Assembly: GCA_943788425.1 (NCBI GenBank)
Contig: CALSQF010000006.1
Span: 124,001 to 188,000, forward strand
Length of the DNA stretch: 64,000 bases
From: an uncultured Planktomarina sp.
GTDB lineage: Bacteria; Pseudomonadota; Alphaproteobacteria; Rhodobacterales; Rhodobacteraceae
Direction of reading: 5' to 3'
Part shown: positions 30,503 to 39,997 of the stretch, piece after piece
Position numbering within the stretch: position 1 is the stretch's first letter
Layout of the letters: every line of letters begins with the position of its first letter
Position numbers and translations under genes: made by a program
Notes under the pieces: generated by a model
Told to the model about the DNA's origin: nothing
What the model saw: only the letters and a program-made list of their open reading frames with translations
Database searches by the model: none

Positions 30503-30897
30503 AAACGGTGCTTGTCTCTGCGGTTGCGCTAATCGATTCAGATGGTCGCGTGCTTCTAGCACAGCGTCCTGAAGGAAAAGCCATGGCCGGACTTTGGGAA
30601 TTTCCCGGCGGCAAGGTCGAAGCAGGAGAAACGCCAGAGTCCGCCTTAATCCGCGAATTAGAAGAGGAACTGGGTATTAATACCTGGCAAAGCTGCCTCG
30701 CCCCGCTGACATTTGCCAGCCATGCCTATGAGGATTTTCACCTTTTAATGCCGCTATTTGCCTGCCGTAAGTGGCAAGGCATTCCGCAACCTCAGGAGAA
30801 GCAGTCCCTAAATTGGGTCCGCAAACAAGACCTTAGATCTTATCCCATGCCTGCTGCAGATCTACCCTTGATTCCAATACTTTACGATTGGCTCTAA
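30499..30897 (+). CDS. mutT: 8-oxo-dGTP diphosphatase (Nudix, MutT)
   Basis: MutT clears oxidised dGTP. The 132-residue protein is close to the minimal MutT length; its Nudix box reads GGKVEAGETPESALIRELEEEL (in parts: GGKVEAGETP, then RELEEELG), beginning near residue 37. The start LVSAVALIDSDGRVLLAQRPEGK is typical. It overlaps argJ by four bases (ATGA). With mutM in the same window, both arms of the GO system are represented. Confidence 0.93.
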   Translation: MKTVLVSAVALIDSDGRVLLAQRPEGKAMAGLWEFPGGKVEAGETPESALIRELEEELGINTWQSCLAPLTFASHAYEDFHLLMPLFACRKWQGIPQPQEKQSLNWVRKQDLRSYPMPAADLPLIPILYDWL

Positions 30898-30971
30898 TTA
30901 TATCTGAAGTCTTAGTAACTTTTACATAATTTGACGCTACCTTGTCCCCAAGAAGTCTGGAGACAGGTGCA

Positions 30972-31130
30972 ATGCATCAAATTGACATCCGCAAAGATCA
31001 AACAGTCGTGAAAACGATTATTCTGGGCTCGCGGATTCTGGCTCGGGGGATTTACAAAGGCGAAACTGCCAAGGGTACAATTCAAATCAAAATCAAGCAA
31101 AAATTATATGAGGGGCAACCCGTTTCATAG
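30972..31130 (+). CDS. Small basic hypothetical protein (52 residues)
   Basis: I do not recognise this protein. The reading MHQIDIRKDQTVVKTIILGS, then RILARGIYKGETAKGTIQIK and IKQKLYEGQPVS, is basic and rich in alternating hydrophobic residues, suggesting beta strands. TGGAGACAGG precedes ATG 30972, and a bidirectional terminator begins six bases after the stop, exactly where a real gene should end. It follows mutT by 74 bases. An upstream start at 30942 adds ten residues without a good ribosome site. Confidence 0.55.
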   Translation: MHQIDIRKDQTVVKTIILGSRILARGIYKGETAKGTIQIKIKQKLYEGQPVS

Positions 31131-31135
31131 CGCAA

Positions 31136-31164
31136 AAAATGGCGCCCAACAGAGGCGCCATTTT
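31136..31164. terminator. Bidirectional rho-independent terminator
   Basis: AAAATGGCGCC (31136-31146) and GGCGCCATTTT (31154-31164) form an 11-pair perfect stem with a seven-base loop. A-runs on one side and T-runs on the other serve both strands. It separates the small plus-strand ORF from the 3' end of infB. Confidence 0.92.
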
Positions 31165-31178
31165 CTACATCTTTAAAA

Positions 31179-33644
31179 TTAAGCCAACTTACGTTCAACT
31201 TCTTCGCGTTCAAAAATTTCGATCACATCATTTGGTCTGATGTCATCATAATTTTCAAAGGCCATACCACACTCTTGACCCGATTGCACCTCAGGCACCT
31301 CGTCTTTGAAGCGCTTCAGTGTTTTCAGCGTGCCTTCATGAATAACGACATTATCGCGCAGCAAGCGGACCCCGGCGGATCGGCGTGCCACCCCTTCAGT
31401 AACCAAACAACCGGCAACTTTACCGACGCCCGACACTTTGAACACTTCCTTAATATTGGCGTAGCCAATGAATGTTTCACGAATTTCGGCGCTCAATAGA
31501 CCAGACGCCGCCGCTTTCACATCATCAACCAAATCATAAATCACTGAATAATAGCGAACCTCAACGCCTTTTTGGTTGGCTGTATTCCGCGCTGAGGTAT
31601 TTGCCCGCACGTTAAAGCCAAACACCGGCGCCCCCGAGGCTTCGGCCAGTCCAATATCTGTTTCTGTGATCGCACCGACACCAGAGTGCAGAACCCGCAC
31701 CCGAACTTCATCATTGCCAATTTTCGCCATAGCCTGAACAATAGCTTCCGCAGAGCCCTGAACGTCGGCCTTCAAAAGAATTGGCAGCTCGCTGATGTCC
31801 TCATTGGCCTTCGCATTGGCCATGAGCTGTTCCAAAGTTGTCGCTGCACCCAAGGCGGCACGTTTATCTTTGGCCGCCTGTGCACGGTATTCTGCAATTT
31901 CACGCGCCTGTGCTTCGGTTTCAACCACATTCAAAACGTCACCCGCTTCGGGTGTGCCATTCAGGCCAAGAACTTCAACAGGTGTTGATGGGCCAGCGGT
32001 TTTGATCCGCTCTCCAGAGTCGCTGATCAAGGCGCGCACTTTGCCCCATTGTTCCCCAACCACGAAAATATCGCCAAGTTTCAATGTCCCGTTTTGCACC
32101 AAAACAGTGGCAACTGGTCCACGACCAACATCCAACTGCGCTTCAATGACAGCGCCAGAGGCCGAACGGTTTGGATTGGCTTTCAGCTCCAAAATTTCAG
32201 ATTGCAAAGCAATTGCTTCCAGCAATTGATCCAAGCCTTGGCCCGTTATCGCAGATACCTCCACGTCCTGGACCTCACCGGACATTTGCTCCACGATCAC
32301 CTCATGTTGCAAAAGATCGGTCCGCACTTTCTGAGGATCCGCTGCAGGTCGGTCAATTTTGTTGATGGCCACAATCATCGGCACATTGGCCGCCTTTGCA
32401 TGCGCAATCGCCTCAATCGTTTGGGGCATCACAGCGTCATCTGCTGCAACAACCAAGATGACAATATCTGTGACCTGCGCCCCACGCGAGCGCATCGACG
32501 TAAAAGCCGCGTGGCCCGGTGTGTCGAGAAAGGTCAAAAGATCGCCGTTCTGCTCAACTTGATAAGCACCGATATGTTGAGTAATGCCGCCGGCTTCACC
32601 AGAGACAACCCGCGCATTGCGGATCGCATCCAAAAGCGAAGTCTTACCGTGGTCAACATGGCCCATCACCGTGATGATCGGAGCGCGTGGCTTGAGATCT
32701 TCAGGGCTATCAACCACTTGGTCAATCACATCCTCAACATCCGCATCAGAAACGCGCACAATTTTATGACCAAACTCTTCCACGATCAGCTCAGCTGTGT
32801 CTTGGTCGATGGTTTGGTTCTGTGTCACCATCATGCCCATTTGCATCAAGGATTTCACAACATCAGCGACCCGCTCGGCCATGCGGTTGGCCAGCTCTTG
32901 TACCATAATCGCGTCAGGCACTTGCACATCGCGGATAATCTTCTCGCGCTCAACAGCCCCACCCATCGCTTTTTGACGGGCGCGCTCTTGCTTACGTTTC
33001 ATGGATGCCATAGATCGATGCCGCCCATCATTTCCGGCGCTGGCCTGATTAACAGTCAGCTTGCCAGAGCGGCGATTGCCCTCCCGGCCTTTGTTACGGC
33101 TTGGACGCGCAGGTTCCTCACGGCGCACAGGCTCAGCGACTTTGCTACGCACAACGCCAGTTTTTGCAGCCCGCTCTTCGGGTGTTGGCGGTGGTGCAGC
33201 CGCAAGCAATGCTGCTGCCTCTGCTTCGCGCTTTTTCTCTGCTTCGACCGCGGTTTTTGCCTGCGCCCGCTCTTCGCGTTCACGCAGTTCGCGCTCTTTT
33301 GCTTCCTGTTCTTCGCGGCGGCGATTGCGCTCAGCCTCCCGCTCGGTTTCTTCTTGAGCGCGCCGTTCTGAATCTTCTGTCTCCCGCGCTTTCGCGGCTT
33401 GCACAGCTTTTAAACGACGCTCCATTTCCGCATCAGAAATTCCAGCTGGCCGACGCGCCGGATCGCTGCCACGCACAGCTCCAGGAGCGGCGGGTTTTGC
33501 GGCGCCCGGCTTGGGTACGACAACGCGTTTACGCTTGGTTTCCACCACAACATTTTTGGTCCGGCCGTGACTGAAACTTTGTTTCACATTTCCTGAACGT
33601 GACCCGCCCATCAAACCGAGTGTTTTTTTTCCGTCGTCGCTCAT
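31179..33644 (-). CDS. infB: Translation initiation factor IF-2
   Basis: IF-2 is the GTPase that brings initiator tRNA to the 30S subunit. The 821-residue protein has a long, charged N-terminal region (residues about 80-200, rich in Glu, Arg and Ala, probable coiled coil) and the IF2 N domain. The G domain follows, with [15 protein letters not shown] (G1) near 328, DTPGHAAF (G3) and NKIDRP (G4), then domains II-IV ending in [15 protein letters not shown] 440-codon frame opposite it (32049-33371) is a shadow. It ends the rimP-nusA-ylxR-infB operon, 34 bases after ylxR. Confidence 0.97.
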   Translation of the reverse strand: MSDDGKKTLGLMGGSRSGNVKQSFSHGRTKNVVVETKRKRVVVPKPGAAKPAAPGAVRGSDPARRPAGISDAEMERRLKAVQAAKARETEDSERRAQEETEREAERNRRREEQEAKERELREREERAQAKTAVEAEKKREAEAAALLAAAPPPTPEERAAKTGVVRSKVAEPVRREEPARPSRNKGREGNRRSGKLTVNQASAGNDGRHRSMASMKRKQERARQKAMGGAVEREKIIRDVQVPDAIMVQELANRMAERVADVVKSLMQMGMMVTQNQTIDQDTAELIVEEFGHKIVRVSDADVEDVIDQVVDSPEDLKPRAPIITVMGHVDHGKTSLLDAIRNARVVSGEAGGITQHIGAYQVEQNGDLLTFLDTPGHAAFTSMRSRGAQVTDIVILVVAADDAVMPQTIEAIAHAKAANVPMIVAINKIDRPAADPQKVRTDLLQHEVIVEQMSGEVQDVEVSAITGQGLDQLLEAIALQSEILELKANPNRSASGAVIEAQLDVGRGPVATVLVQNGTLKLGDIFVVGEQWGKVRALISDSGERIKTAGPSTPVEVLGLNGTPEAGDVLNVVETEAQAREIAEYRAQAAKDKRAALGAATTLEQLMANAKANEDISELPILLKADVQGSAEAIVQAMAKIGNDEVRVRVLHSGVGAITETDIGLAEASGAPVFGFNVRANTSARNTANQKGVEVRYYSVIYDLVDDVKAAASGLLSAEIRETFIGYANIKEVFKVSGVGKVAGCLVTEGVARRSAGVRLLRDNVVIHEGTLKTLKRFKDEVPEVQSGQECGMAFENYDDIRPNDVIEIFEREEVERKLA

Positions 33645-33678
33645 AAAGCTCTATTGTCCTTTTCAGTGGGCTATTGCC

Positions 33679-34281
33679 CTATGCCACCTTGGTGGCTTCT
33701 CGTAATCCGCGCAATCTTGCGGCCTCATGTACTACACGTTCGCTAAGTTTGCCACCGGAGAGTGCGCAGTGTATCGCATGCCCGCGCCCAAATGCCAAAC
33801 CCAATTCCTGCGCCGTTAAACACCCAAAAAATCGTCCACCCTCTGGGGTCCATAATTTATCTTTACCGCGAGCGGATCCATCACTGGCTTGCAGCAAAAC
33901 TTTAGCCCGGCCCTCGGCCAACCACCCTTTTACCTTCTCGAAGCCTGTCACAGCTTTGCCAGCCTTTCGAGCAATGGATACAAGATCTACCACCCGGCGC
34001 GCCAGCTGGCGATCAATCTGCGCAATCAGATCTTCCGGCACGCTCACCTGCGCTTTAGCACCGCGCGCAAAAACCTTGCGCTTTACTGCCTCTTCCAAAA
34101 TATGCAGGTTCGCCGTGACATAGTAGCCCCTACCGGGTAATTTTTCCAGTATATCCGGCACAACCACCCCATCAGGACTGGTCACAAAGCGAATTAAACC
34201 CGCTTTCGGACCAGAATCCTGACTGACCAAGCACTTGCGCTCGGTCAGATTTTCTGGAGTATATGCACCGCTGTGGCTCAT
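33679..34281 (-). CDS. YlxR (DUF448) fused to L7Ae-like RNA-binding domain
   Basis: A 200-residue nucleic-acid-binding protein. Residues 13-85 are the YlxR/DUF448 domain (RKCLVSQDSGPKAGLIRFV, GRGYYV). From about 90 the chain continues as an L7Ae-like domain (VVDLVSIARKAGKAVTGFEKV, then AKVLLQASDGSARGKDKL). This fusion between nusA and infB is usual in alphaproteobacteria, while Gram-positive genomes carry ylxR and ylxQ separately. YlxR is reported to bind RNase P RNA in some bacteria; the role here is not established. It starts directly after the nusA stop. Confidence 0.9.
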   Translation of the reverse strand: MSHSGAYTPENLTERKCLVSQDSGPKAGLIRFVTSPDGVVVPDILEKLPGRGYYVTANLHILEEAVKRKVFARGAKAQVSVPEDLIAQIDRQLARRVVDLVSIARKAGKAVTGFEKVKGWLAEGRAKVLLQASDGSARGKDKLWTPEGGRFFGCLTAQELGLAFGRGHAIHCALSGGKLSERVVHEAARLRGLREATKVA

Positions 34282-35895
34282 TCAGCTTACCTGTTCCGCA
34301 TTGTCTTGTGGGTCCTCCGACTCCTCATCGAGCAATTCTTCTGGATCCACCCAGCCCAGCATAATCCGAGCTGTCATGACCATGTTTTGCGCCTCAGCCA
34401 AATCCACATCGAATTTTTCGAGCACGCCGTCATCTTTGACCCGCTCACCTTCAACAGTGGTCCACCCACCTGCCAATTCCCAGTCAGCGCAAGTCGCAAA
34501 ATCTTCCAAGGTTTTCACTCCATCATCAGCCAAGGCCTCGATCATGTGTGGCGTTAAGCCTTCGAAATTCACCAGGCTGTCTTCGACACCCAACTCTCGA
34601 GCGCGGGCCATTGCGCGGGTGTTTTCGGCTTCAATCACGTCACGAGCACGCGCTTGCAGCTCACTTGCCGTGGCTTCATCCACGCCATCAATGACCAAAA
34701 GCTCATCAAGTTCCACATAGGCCACCTCTTCAAGGCTGGTGAACCCTTCAGACACCAGAAGCTGTGCAAAGAATTCGTCCAAATCCAGACTGTCGATAAA
34801 GAGTTTGGTGCGCACTTCAAATTCGGCCTGACGACGCTTGGATTCTTCTTCCTCTGTCATGATGTCGATATCGAGGCTGGTCAGCTGGCTGGCCAAACGC
34901 ACGTTTTGGCCACGACGTCCAATGGCCAGGCTCAGCTGCTCATCTGGCACAACAACGACAATCTTGCCAGCTTCTTCATCCAGAACCACTTTGGTCACTT
35001 CCGCAGGTTGCAAAGCATTCACCAAGAATGTGGGTTGATCTTCATTCCAAGGGATAATATCAATTTTTTCCCCTTGCAGCTCATTCACAACCGCTTGCAC
35101 CCGGCTGCCGCGCATCCCCACGCAGGCACCGACAGGATCAATGGAGCCGTCATAAGAAATCACGGCAATTTTAGCGCGCGATCCTGGATCACGGGCCACA
35201 GCTTTGATCTCAATGATGCCATCATAAATTTCTGGCACCTCCATTTTAAACAGTTCCGCCATGAATTCTGGTGCAGTCCGTGACAAGAAGATCTGCGGGC
35301 CGCGCTGCTCACGGCGCACTTCCTTGATGTACACGCGAATACGATCGTTGGGACGATAGCTTTCACGGCCAATTTTTTCGTTGCGACGCAACACAGCTTC
35401 ACCGCGGCCAATATCAACAATTACGTTGCCATATTCTTCACGCTTCACCAGACCATTGATAATCGTACCAGCCCGATCCTTGAATTCTTCATATTGACGA
35501 TCCCGCTCAGCTTCGCGGACTTTTTGCAAAATAACCTGCTTGGCAGATTGTGCGGCGATGCGGCCCATCTCAACTGGAGGAACTTCTTCAATATACTGCT
35601 GTCCCACTTCTGGGCTCTCCATATGTTGCTTGGCTTGCTCGACTGTGAACTCCGCCTGGTAATTTTCCAACAATTCGTCTTCCACAACAGTGCGCACACG
35701 GGTGAAGGTCGCCCGGCCAGTTTTGCGGTCGATAGAAACGCGGATATCCATTTCTGCGCCGTAGCGAGACTTTGCCGCCCGCGCTAAAGATTCTTCCATC
35801 GCCTCAATCACCAGCCCAGGATCAATCATTTTTTCACGAGCAACAGCTTCGGCGGTTTGTAGCAACTCAAGCTGGTTTGCAGATGTAATGGCCAT
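34282..35895 (-). CDS. nusA: Transcription elongation/termination factor NusA
   Basis: NusA binds RNA polymerase and nascent RNA to control pausing, termination and antitermination. The 537-residue protein has the N-terminal polymerase-binding domain, an S1 domain (residues about 130-200: GTIINGLVKREEYGNVIVDIG in parts), and two KH domains with VGMRGSRVQAVVNELQGEKID and IGRRGQNVRLASQL. It ends with acidic helix-hairpin-helix repeats at the C-terminus (LVSEGFTSLEEVAYVELDELL, GLTPHMIEALADDGVKTLEDFA). It shares one base with the rimP stop. Confidence 0.97.
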   Translation of the reverse strand: MAITSANQLELLQTAEAVAREKMIDPGLVIEAMEESLARAAKSRYGAEMDIRVSIDRKTGRATFTRVRTVVEDELLENYQAEFTVEQAKQHMESPEVGQQYIEEVPPVEMGRIAAQSAKQVILQKVREAERDRQYEEFKDRAGTIINGLVKREEYGNVIVDIGRGEAVLRRNEKIGRESYRPNDRIRVYIKEVRREQRGPQIFLSRTAPEFMAELFKMEVPEIYDGIIEIKAVARDPGSRAKIAVISYDGSIDPVGACVGMRGSRVQAVVNELQGEKIDIIPWNEDQPTFLVNALQPAEVTKVVLDEEAGKIVVVVPDEQLSLAIGRRGQNVRLASQLTSLDIDIMTEEEESKRRQAEFEVRTKLFIDSLDLDEFFAQLLVSEGFTSLEEVAYVELDELLVIDGVDEATASELQARARDVIEAENTRAMARARELGVEDSLVNFEGLTPHMIEALADDGVKTLEDFATCADWELAGGWTTVEGERVKDDGVLEKFDVDLAEAQNMVMTARIMLGWVDPEELLDEESEDPQDNAEQVS

Positions 35896-36467
35896 TAGTC
35901 TTCCTCTCCATCAACGATGGTTTGCACTTCATCATATTGTGTTTCATCAATTTGACCCGCGTCTTTGCGACCTTTGAGAACCGCGCGTATCAAATCATCC
36001 GTCAAGATCAGCTTGGCATCAGCCAGCCAGTCAAATTTGAGACCAATCGTCCCCTCTTCAACGGTGATCAAAACCTCGTCCCCATCGGTGCCCGCCAACT
36101 CGCCCTTAAAACGGCGACGACCGTCAATCAACTGTTCGGTTTCAATCTTGGCCACATAGCCAATCCATTGGTCAAAATCTTTCAAGCGAGTCAAAGGACG
36201 ATCAATGCCAGGGCTTGAAATTTCAAGCGTGTAGGCTTCAATAATCGGATCTTCGACATCCATCAAAGCGGAAACTGCTGTGCTGATCTCAGCGCAGCCA
36301 TCCACTTCCATCGTACCATCAGGCTTTTGCGCCATGATTTGCAACGTCGGGGTATTGCCGCTCATCAAGCGTAAACGCACCACTTCATAGCCCAAACCCT
36401 CAATCATCGGGTTCAGGATCGTAAGCAGTCGCTGGTCCATTGCAGCCTTGGCAATTAGATCTGTCAT
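35895..36467 (-). CDS. rimP: Ribosome maturation factor RimP
   Basis: RimP is needed for 30S assembly and acts near S12. The 190-residue protein has the N-terminal alpha-beta domain with [12 protein letters not shown], the family core [16 protein letters not shown] near residue 83 and a C-terminal SH3-like domain ([20 protein letters not shown]), plus a Roseobacter-type acidic tail. It is the first gene of the nusA-infB operon, and a terminator-like hairpin lies just 17 bases before its start. Confidence 0.95.
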   Translation of the reverse strand: MTDLIAKAAMDQRLLTILNPMIEGLGYEVVRLRLMSGNTPTLQIMAQKPDGTMEVDGCAEISTAVSALMDVEDPIIEAYTLEISSPGIDRPLTRLKDFDQWIGYVAKIETEQLIDGRRRFKGELAGTDGDEVLITVEEGTIGLKFDWLADAKLILTDDLIRAVLKGRKDAGQIDETQYDEVQTIVDGEED

Positions 36468-36483
36468 AGATACCTTTCAGGCA

Positions 36484-36507
36484 CAAAAAAACGGGCGCGC
36501 GGCCCGT
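36484..36507 (-). terminator. Terminator-like hairpin (possible attenuator) in front of rimP
   Basis: On the minus strand ACGGGC (36507-36502) pairs with GCCCGT (36496-36491) over a five-base loop, followed by seven T residues (36490-36484). It has the form of an intrinsic terminator, yet it lies 17 bases before rimP and no gene ends upstream of it. Its natural role is therefore attenuation of the rimP-nusA-infB operon, or termination of a short leader RNA. About 190 bases separate it from the next terminator upstream; in them I see no gene or tRNA, and only a weak promoter candidate (TTGAAA-17-TAATGG, 36589 to 36561). Confidence 0.75.
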
Positions 36508-36674
36508 GATGTTTTCCGGTGGAATTTCGGGGGTGGAAGCCGAAACGCCGCTATTTGTCTCCATTACAGAGTTTACCAAGCGGTTTCAATCCCAGAAGAG
36601 CGATTCTTTCAAAAGGTTCTCTAACACAGCAGCACCGCCGCTCACACAACCGATTTCCTCATCGCAGGTGAAAC

Positions 36675-36704
36675 AAAAAAGGCCCCGGAAAATCCGAGGC
36701 CTTT
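36675..36704 (-). terminator. Rho-independent terminator of the peptide ABC operon
   Basis: On the minus strand AAAGGCCtCGG pairs with CCGgGGCCTTT and is followed by TTTTTT. It begins 22 bases after the substrate-binding-protein stop and closes the ABC importer operon. Confidence 0.88.
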
Positions 36705-36725
36705 GATCAATAAAACCCTAAGGTC

Positions 36726-38270
36726 TTACGCAAACCACCAGCGCTCTGTGAGTCGGCTGGAGTCCATTTGCCAGATGTTGCCAATATCAGGACCATGGGC
36801 CAATTTCGTAGAGGCCGCATCCACAGTATTTGCAAACATTGGAATAACAGTTCCACCCTCTTGAGAACATATCAACTGCATTTCAGCATATTGCTCACGC
36901 CGTTTATTGCTATCAAGCTCAGCTCGGGCGGTTAACAATAATTCCTGAAAACGAGCGTTCTCCCAGTGTGTGTCATTCCAAGGCACCCCACTCTCATAGG
37001 CCGTTGAGAACATCCAATCTTCCGTTGCACGGCCAGACCAATAGCAAGCACACCAGCCCTTTTTCAGCCAAACGTTAGACCAGTAGCCATCAGCTGGCTC
37101 TTGCACCACATTGATATTAATGCCGGCACTTTTGGCAGACGCTTGATACAATTGCGATGCATCAACCGCACCAGTAAAAGCCGCATCTGAGGCGGAAAGT
37201 TCTACATTTAACTCCGTCAAACCAGCCTCTTTCAAGTGAAACTTTGCCTTATCGAGATCAAGCTCAATTTGGGGAATTTCTGTAGCAAGGTATTGGTTCG
37301 CAGGACCGATTGGATGATCGTTACCTACCATACCATGACCCTGCAGAATTTTATCGACCATTTCTTGACGATTAATCCCGTATTTCAGCGCCTTCCGAAC
37401 GTTAATGTCATTAAATGGTGCCTGATTGGTTAACATTGGGAATGTGTATTGCATATTCCCCGTCACTTCAAAAATCTCAATGTTTGGATTAGCACGCAAC
37501 AATGGCTCGGTCTTAAAGTCAACACGATTCACCGCATCCACCTGACCGGTCATCAAGGCATTCATCCGCGCAGAGGAATCATTAATCGCGATACATTCAA
37601 TCTCATCAAACCAACCGGCACGGCCATCTTTATAATGGCTGTCCACACGGGTGAGCACGCAGCGAACGCCAGGATCAAAACTAACAACTCTGTAAAGCCC
37701 TGTGCCAATGCCTTTAGCTATAGCTTCGTCAATCATTCCGGCAGGATACATCAAGATGTGATAGTCAGACAGCAGGAATGGGAAATCAGCATTACCCGCA
37801 GCCAAAGTAAATTGGATCTGGTGATCGTTCATCTTCTTCATGGTTGTGATCGCAGCCACAATTGGTTTTGCAGCAGATTTTGCACCTTCTTCTGTGTGCA
37901 TATTTAAAGATGCGATAACATCATCTGCCCCAAAGGATTTGCCGTTATGGAACGTCACGCCTTTGCGCAGGTTAAACGTCCATGTTTTGGCATCTGAACT
38001 AGCTTCCCAGCTTTCTGCCAACTCACCTACGAGCTCACCGGAAGCCGTGACCTCTGTGAGGCAGTCAAACACGGTCCCATGGCCCATGTGGATCATGAAT
38101 TGATCCGAATGTGTTCGGCCGTCAAAGCTGTCAGATGTATTCGCGCCGTTCAAGCCCATACGCAGCTTGCCACCGCGTTTTGCAGCAGATTTCGCCGGCA
38201 GACCGGTCGCGGCAATCACACCAGCGGCAGCCCCTGTTTTTAAAAGTCCACGTCTACTAAGTTGAGACAT
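36726..38270 (-). CDS. ABC transporter substrate-binding protein, peptide/opine type (SBP family 5)
   Basis: A 514-residue periplasmic binding protein. It starts with a twin-arginine-like leader (SRRGLLKTGAAAGVIAATGL, residues 5-24), suggesting Tat export. Family-5 features include LAESWEASSDAKTWTFNLRKGVTFHNGK (in parts: LAESWE, WTFNLRKGV, FHNG) and NDINVRKALKYGINRQEMVDK. Such proteins bind oligopeptides, opines, nickel or sugars; the ligand cannot be read from sequence. It is the last gene of the importer operon, separated from the ATPase gene by a hairpin. Confidence 0.9.
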   Translation of the reverse strand: MSQLSRRGLLKTGAAAGVIAATGLPAKSAAKRGGKLRMGLNGANTSDSFDGRTHSDQFMIHMGHGTVFDCLTEVTASGELVGELAESWEASSDAKTWTFNLRKGVTFHNGKSFGADDVIASLNMHTEEGAKSAAKPIVAAITTMKKMNDHQIQFTLAAGNADFPFLLSDYHILMYPAGMIDEAIAKGIGTGLYRVVSFDPGVRCVLTRVDSHYKDGRAGWFDEIECIAINDSSARMNALMTGQVDAVNRVDFKTEPLLRANPNIEIFEVTGNMQYTFPMLTNQAPFNDINVRKALKYGINRQEMVDKILQGHGMVGNDHPIGPANQYLATEIPQIELDLDKAKFHLKEAGLTELNVELSASDAAFTGAVDASQLYQASAKSAGININVVQEPADGYWSNVWLKKGWCACYWSGRATEDWMFSTAYESGVPWNDTHWENARFQELLLTARAELDSNKRREQYAEMQLICSQEGGTVIPMFANTVDAASTKLAHGPDIGNIWQMDSSRLTERWWFA

Positions 38271-38314
38271 TCATTTTCTCCCTGGTTACTTTCATTTTGG
38301 CGGGTCGCCCCGCG

Positions 38315-38333
38315 CCCCCTATTTATAAGGGGG
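38315..38333 (-). other. Intercistronic hairpin before the substrate-binding-protein gene
   Basis: CCCCCT (38315-38320) and AGGGGG (38328-38333) form a six-pair GC stem within the 76-base gap between the ATPase and binding-protein genes. There is no T-run. Hairpins in this position often protect the binding-protein message from decay or set its relative level; that role here is inference. Confidence 0.5.
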
Positions 38334-38346
38334 GGGTGATTCGATC

Positions 38347-39993
38347 TTACATCTTCCCAACCGCCGCGTCACCGATGTTATCCACGCCACGGCCATTTAA
38401 CAGGTTTGTTAGCCAATCTGGGTCCATTTCAGGCACAGATGAGAGTAAAAGATCAGTATAGGGATGGTGTGGCGGTTGGAACATCTCGGCTTTTAGCCCC
38501 TGCTCAACAACCCTGCCATCTTTCATGACCACAACATCATCACTGATCGCCCGCACGGTCGCTAGGTCATGGGTGATGAACATGTAGGATAAGCCCAAGT
38601 CGTCTTGTAGCTGTGAAAGAAGTTTCAAAATGCCCTCTGCTACGAGTTGATCAAGCGCTGAGGTCACCTCATCACAGATGACAAACTGCGGCTCGGCAGC
38701 CAGGGCGCGGGCAATGCCAATGCGCTGCTTTTGTCCACCAGACAATTCGCTGGGCAGGCGGTCGATATATTGTCCTGGCTCCAGTTCAATCTGCGCCAAC
38801 AACTCCTCAACCCGTTTGCGTTTGGCCGAACCTGTGAGACCAGAATAAAACTGCACCGGCCGGCCAATAATATCACCAATCGAGCTGCGCGGGTTGAGCG
38901 CCGTATCCGCCATTTGGTAAATCATCTGCACCTGACGCAATTGATCTTTGCTGCGCTTACGATAATCCAACGGCAAGACTTCGCCATTAAACTCAATATA
39001 CCCTTGGCTTGGCGGCAGCAGCCCGGTGATACAACGCGCAGTTGTTGATTTTCCAGATCCAGATTCGCCCACAACCGCCACCGTGCGACCCGCGTGGATA
39101 TCAAATGCGACGTCAAACAAAACAGGGGATTTTCCATAGGCCGCGGAGACGTTTTTCAAAGACACAATCGGCGTTGCTCCGGCTGAAATCGCCGGTTTTG
39201 CGGGTCTTTGAAACGACCGCACGGCCCATAAGGACTTGGTATAATCTTCACGCGGCGCAGATAGCATGGCGCGGGTCTCGGCCTCTTCCACCTCATCACC
39301 ACGTAACAAGACCTTAATCCGATCAGCCATCTGCGCCACAACCGCAAGATCGTGGGTGATGTAAATCGCAGCCGTATCCAACTGCTCCACAATATCACGA
39401 ATAGCGGCCAGAACTTCAATCTGAGTGGTTACATCCAGCGCCGTGGTTGGCTCATCAAAGATGATAAAGTCAGGCCGGCATGACATAGCCATCGCAGTCA
39501 TTGCGCGCTGCAATTGCCCGCCGGAAACCTGATGCGGGTAGCGAAAGCCAATGTAATCGGGATCGGGCAGGCGTAGACGGCGATAAAGCTCCATACCATC
39601 CAACTCGCTTTCAGCCTTGACCCGCAACTTATGTTGTGTTGGCGCTTCTGTGTGTTGGTCGATCAGACGATGCGCTGGGTTGAAACTGGCCGCAGCAGAT
39701 TGCGCCACATAGGCTATTCTCTTGCCCAGCATGTTGCGCTTCACCGCGGCAGAAGCGGTCACCAAATCCACCCCGTCAAAATCAACCGAACCGCCAGATA
39801 TGCGGCATCCGTCGCGGGTAAATCCCATCGCGGCTAGACCAACCGTCGATTTGCCTGCGCCCGATTCACCAATCAATCCTAGAACTTCGCCCTTTTTCAG
39901 ATCAAGATCTATTCCATTGACAATTGGAATCCAAACCTCATCGGATTTGCCTTCGATTTTCAACCCACGTATTTTGAGGAGCTGCTCTGTCAT
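38347..39993 (-). CDS. Peptide ABC transporter ATPase, two fused nucleotide-binding domains (DppD-DppF type)
   Basis: A 548-residue double ATPase. The first domain has Walker A LIGESGAGKSTVG near residue 40, signature VSGGQLQRAM and Walker B FIIFDEPTTALD. The second has VVGESGSGKSTTA near 310, LSGGQKQRIGIA and FVICDEVTSALDQ. In the second Walker B the usual EPVS is replaced by EVTS, which is common in this family. It powers the two permeases encoded upstream in the same operon and, with the family-5 binding protein, makes a complete importer. Confidence 0.92.
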   Translation of the reverse strand: MTEQLLKIRGLKIEGKSDEVWIPIVNGIDLDLKKGEVLGLIGESGAGKSTVGLAAMGFTRDGCRISGGSVDFDGVDLVTASAAVKRNMLGKRIAYVAQSAAASFNPAHRLIDQHTEAPTQHKLRVKAESELDGMELYRRLRLPDPDYIGFRYPHQVSGGQLQRAMTAMAMSCRPDFIIFDEPTTALDVTTQIEVLAAIRDIVEQLDTAAIYITHDLAVVAQMADRIKVLLRGDEVEEAETRAMLSAPREDYTKSLWAVRSFQRPAKPAISAGATPIVSLKNVSAAYGKSPVLFDVAFDIHAGRTVAVVGESGSGKSTTARCITGLLPPSQGYIEFNGEVLPLDYRKRSKDQLRQVQMIYQMADTALNPRSSIGDIIGRPVQFYSGLTGSAKRKRVEELLAQIELEPGQYIDRLPSELSGGQKQRIGIARALAAEPQFVICDEVTSALDQLVAEGILKLLSQLQDDLGLSYMFITHDLATVRAISDDVVVMKDGRVVEQGLKAEMFQPPHHPYTDLLLSSVPEMDPDWLTNLLNGRGVDNIGDAAVGKM

Positions 39994-39997
39994 GACA

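Noticed and set aside
32049-33371. A 440-codon open frame on the plus strand
   Set aside because: It is entirely antisense to infB, whose product is certain; the His- and Arg-rich translation is a mirror of infB codon bias.
36400-36564. A minus-strand frame of about 54 codons starting METNSG before rimP
   Set aside because: It runs through the terminator-like hairpin and into rimP in another frame; no ribosome site and no protein-like features.
36570-36600. A tRNA-like TTTCAATCCC segment upstream of rimP, where metY lies in E. coli
   Set aside because: The flanking bases do not form a T stem or an acceptor stem and there is an extra T in the loop motif, so no tRNA can be folded.
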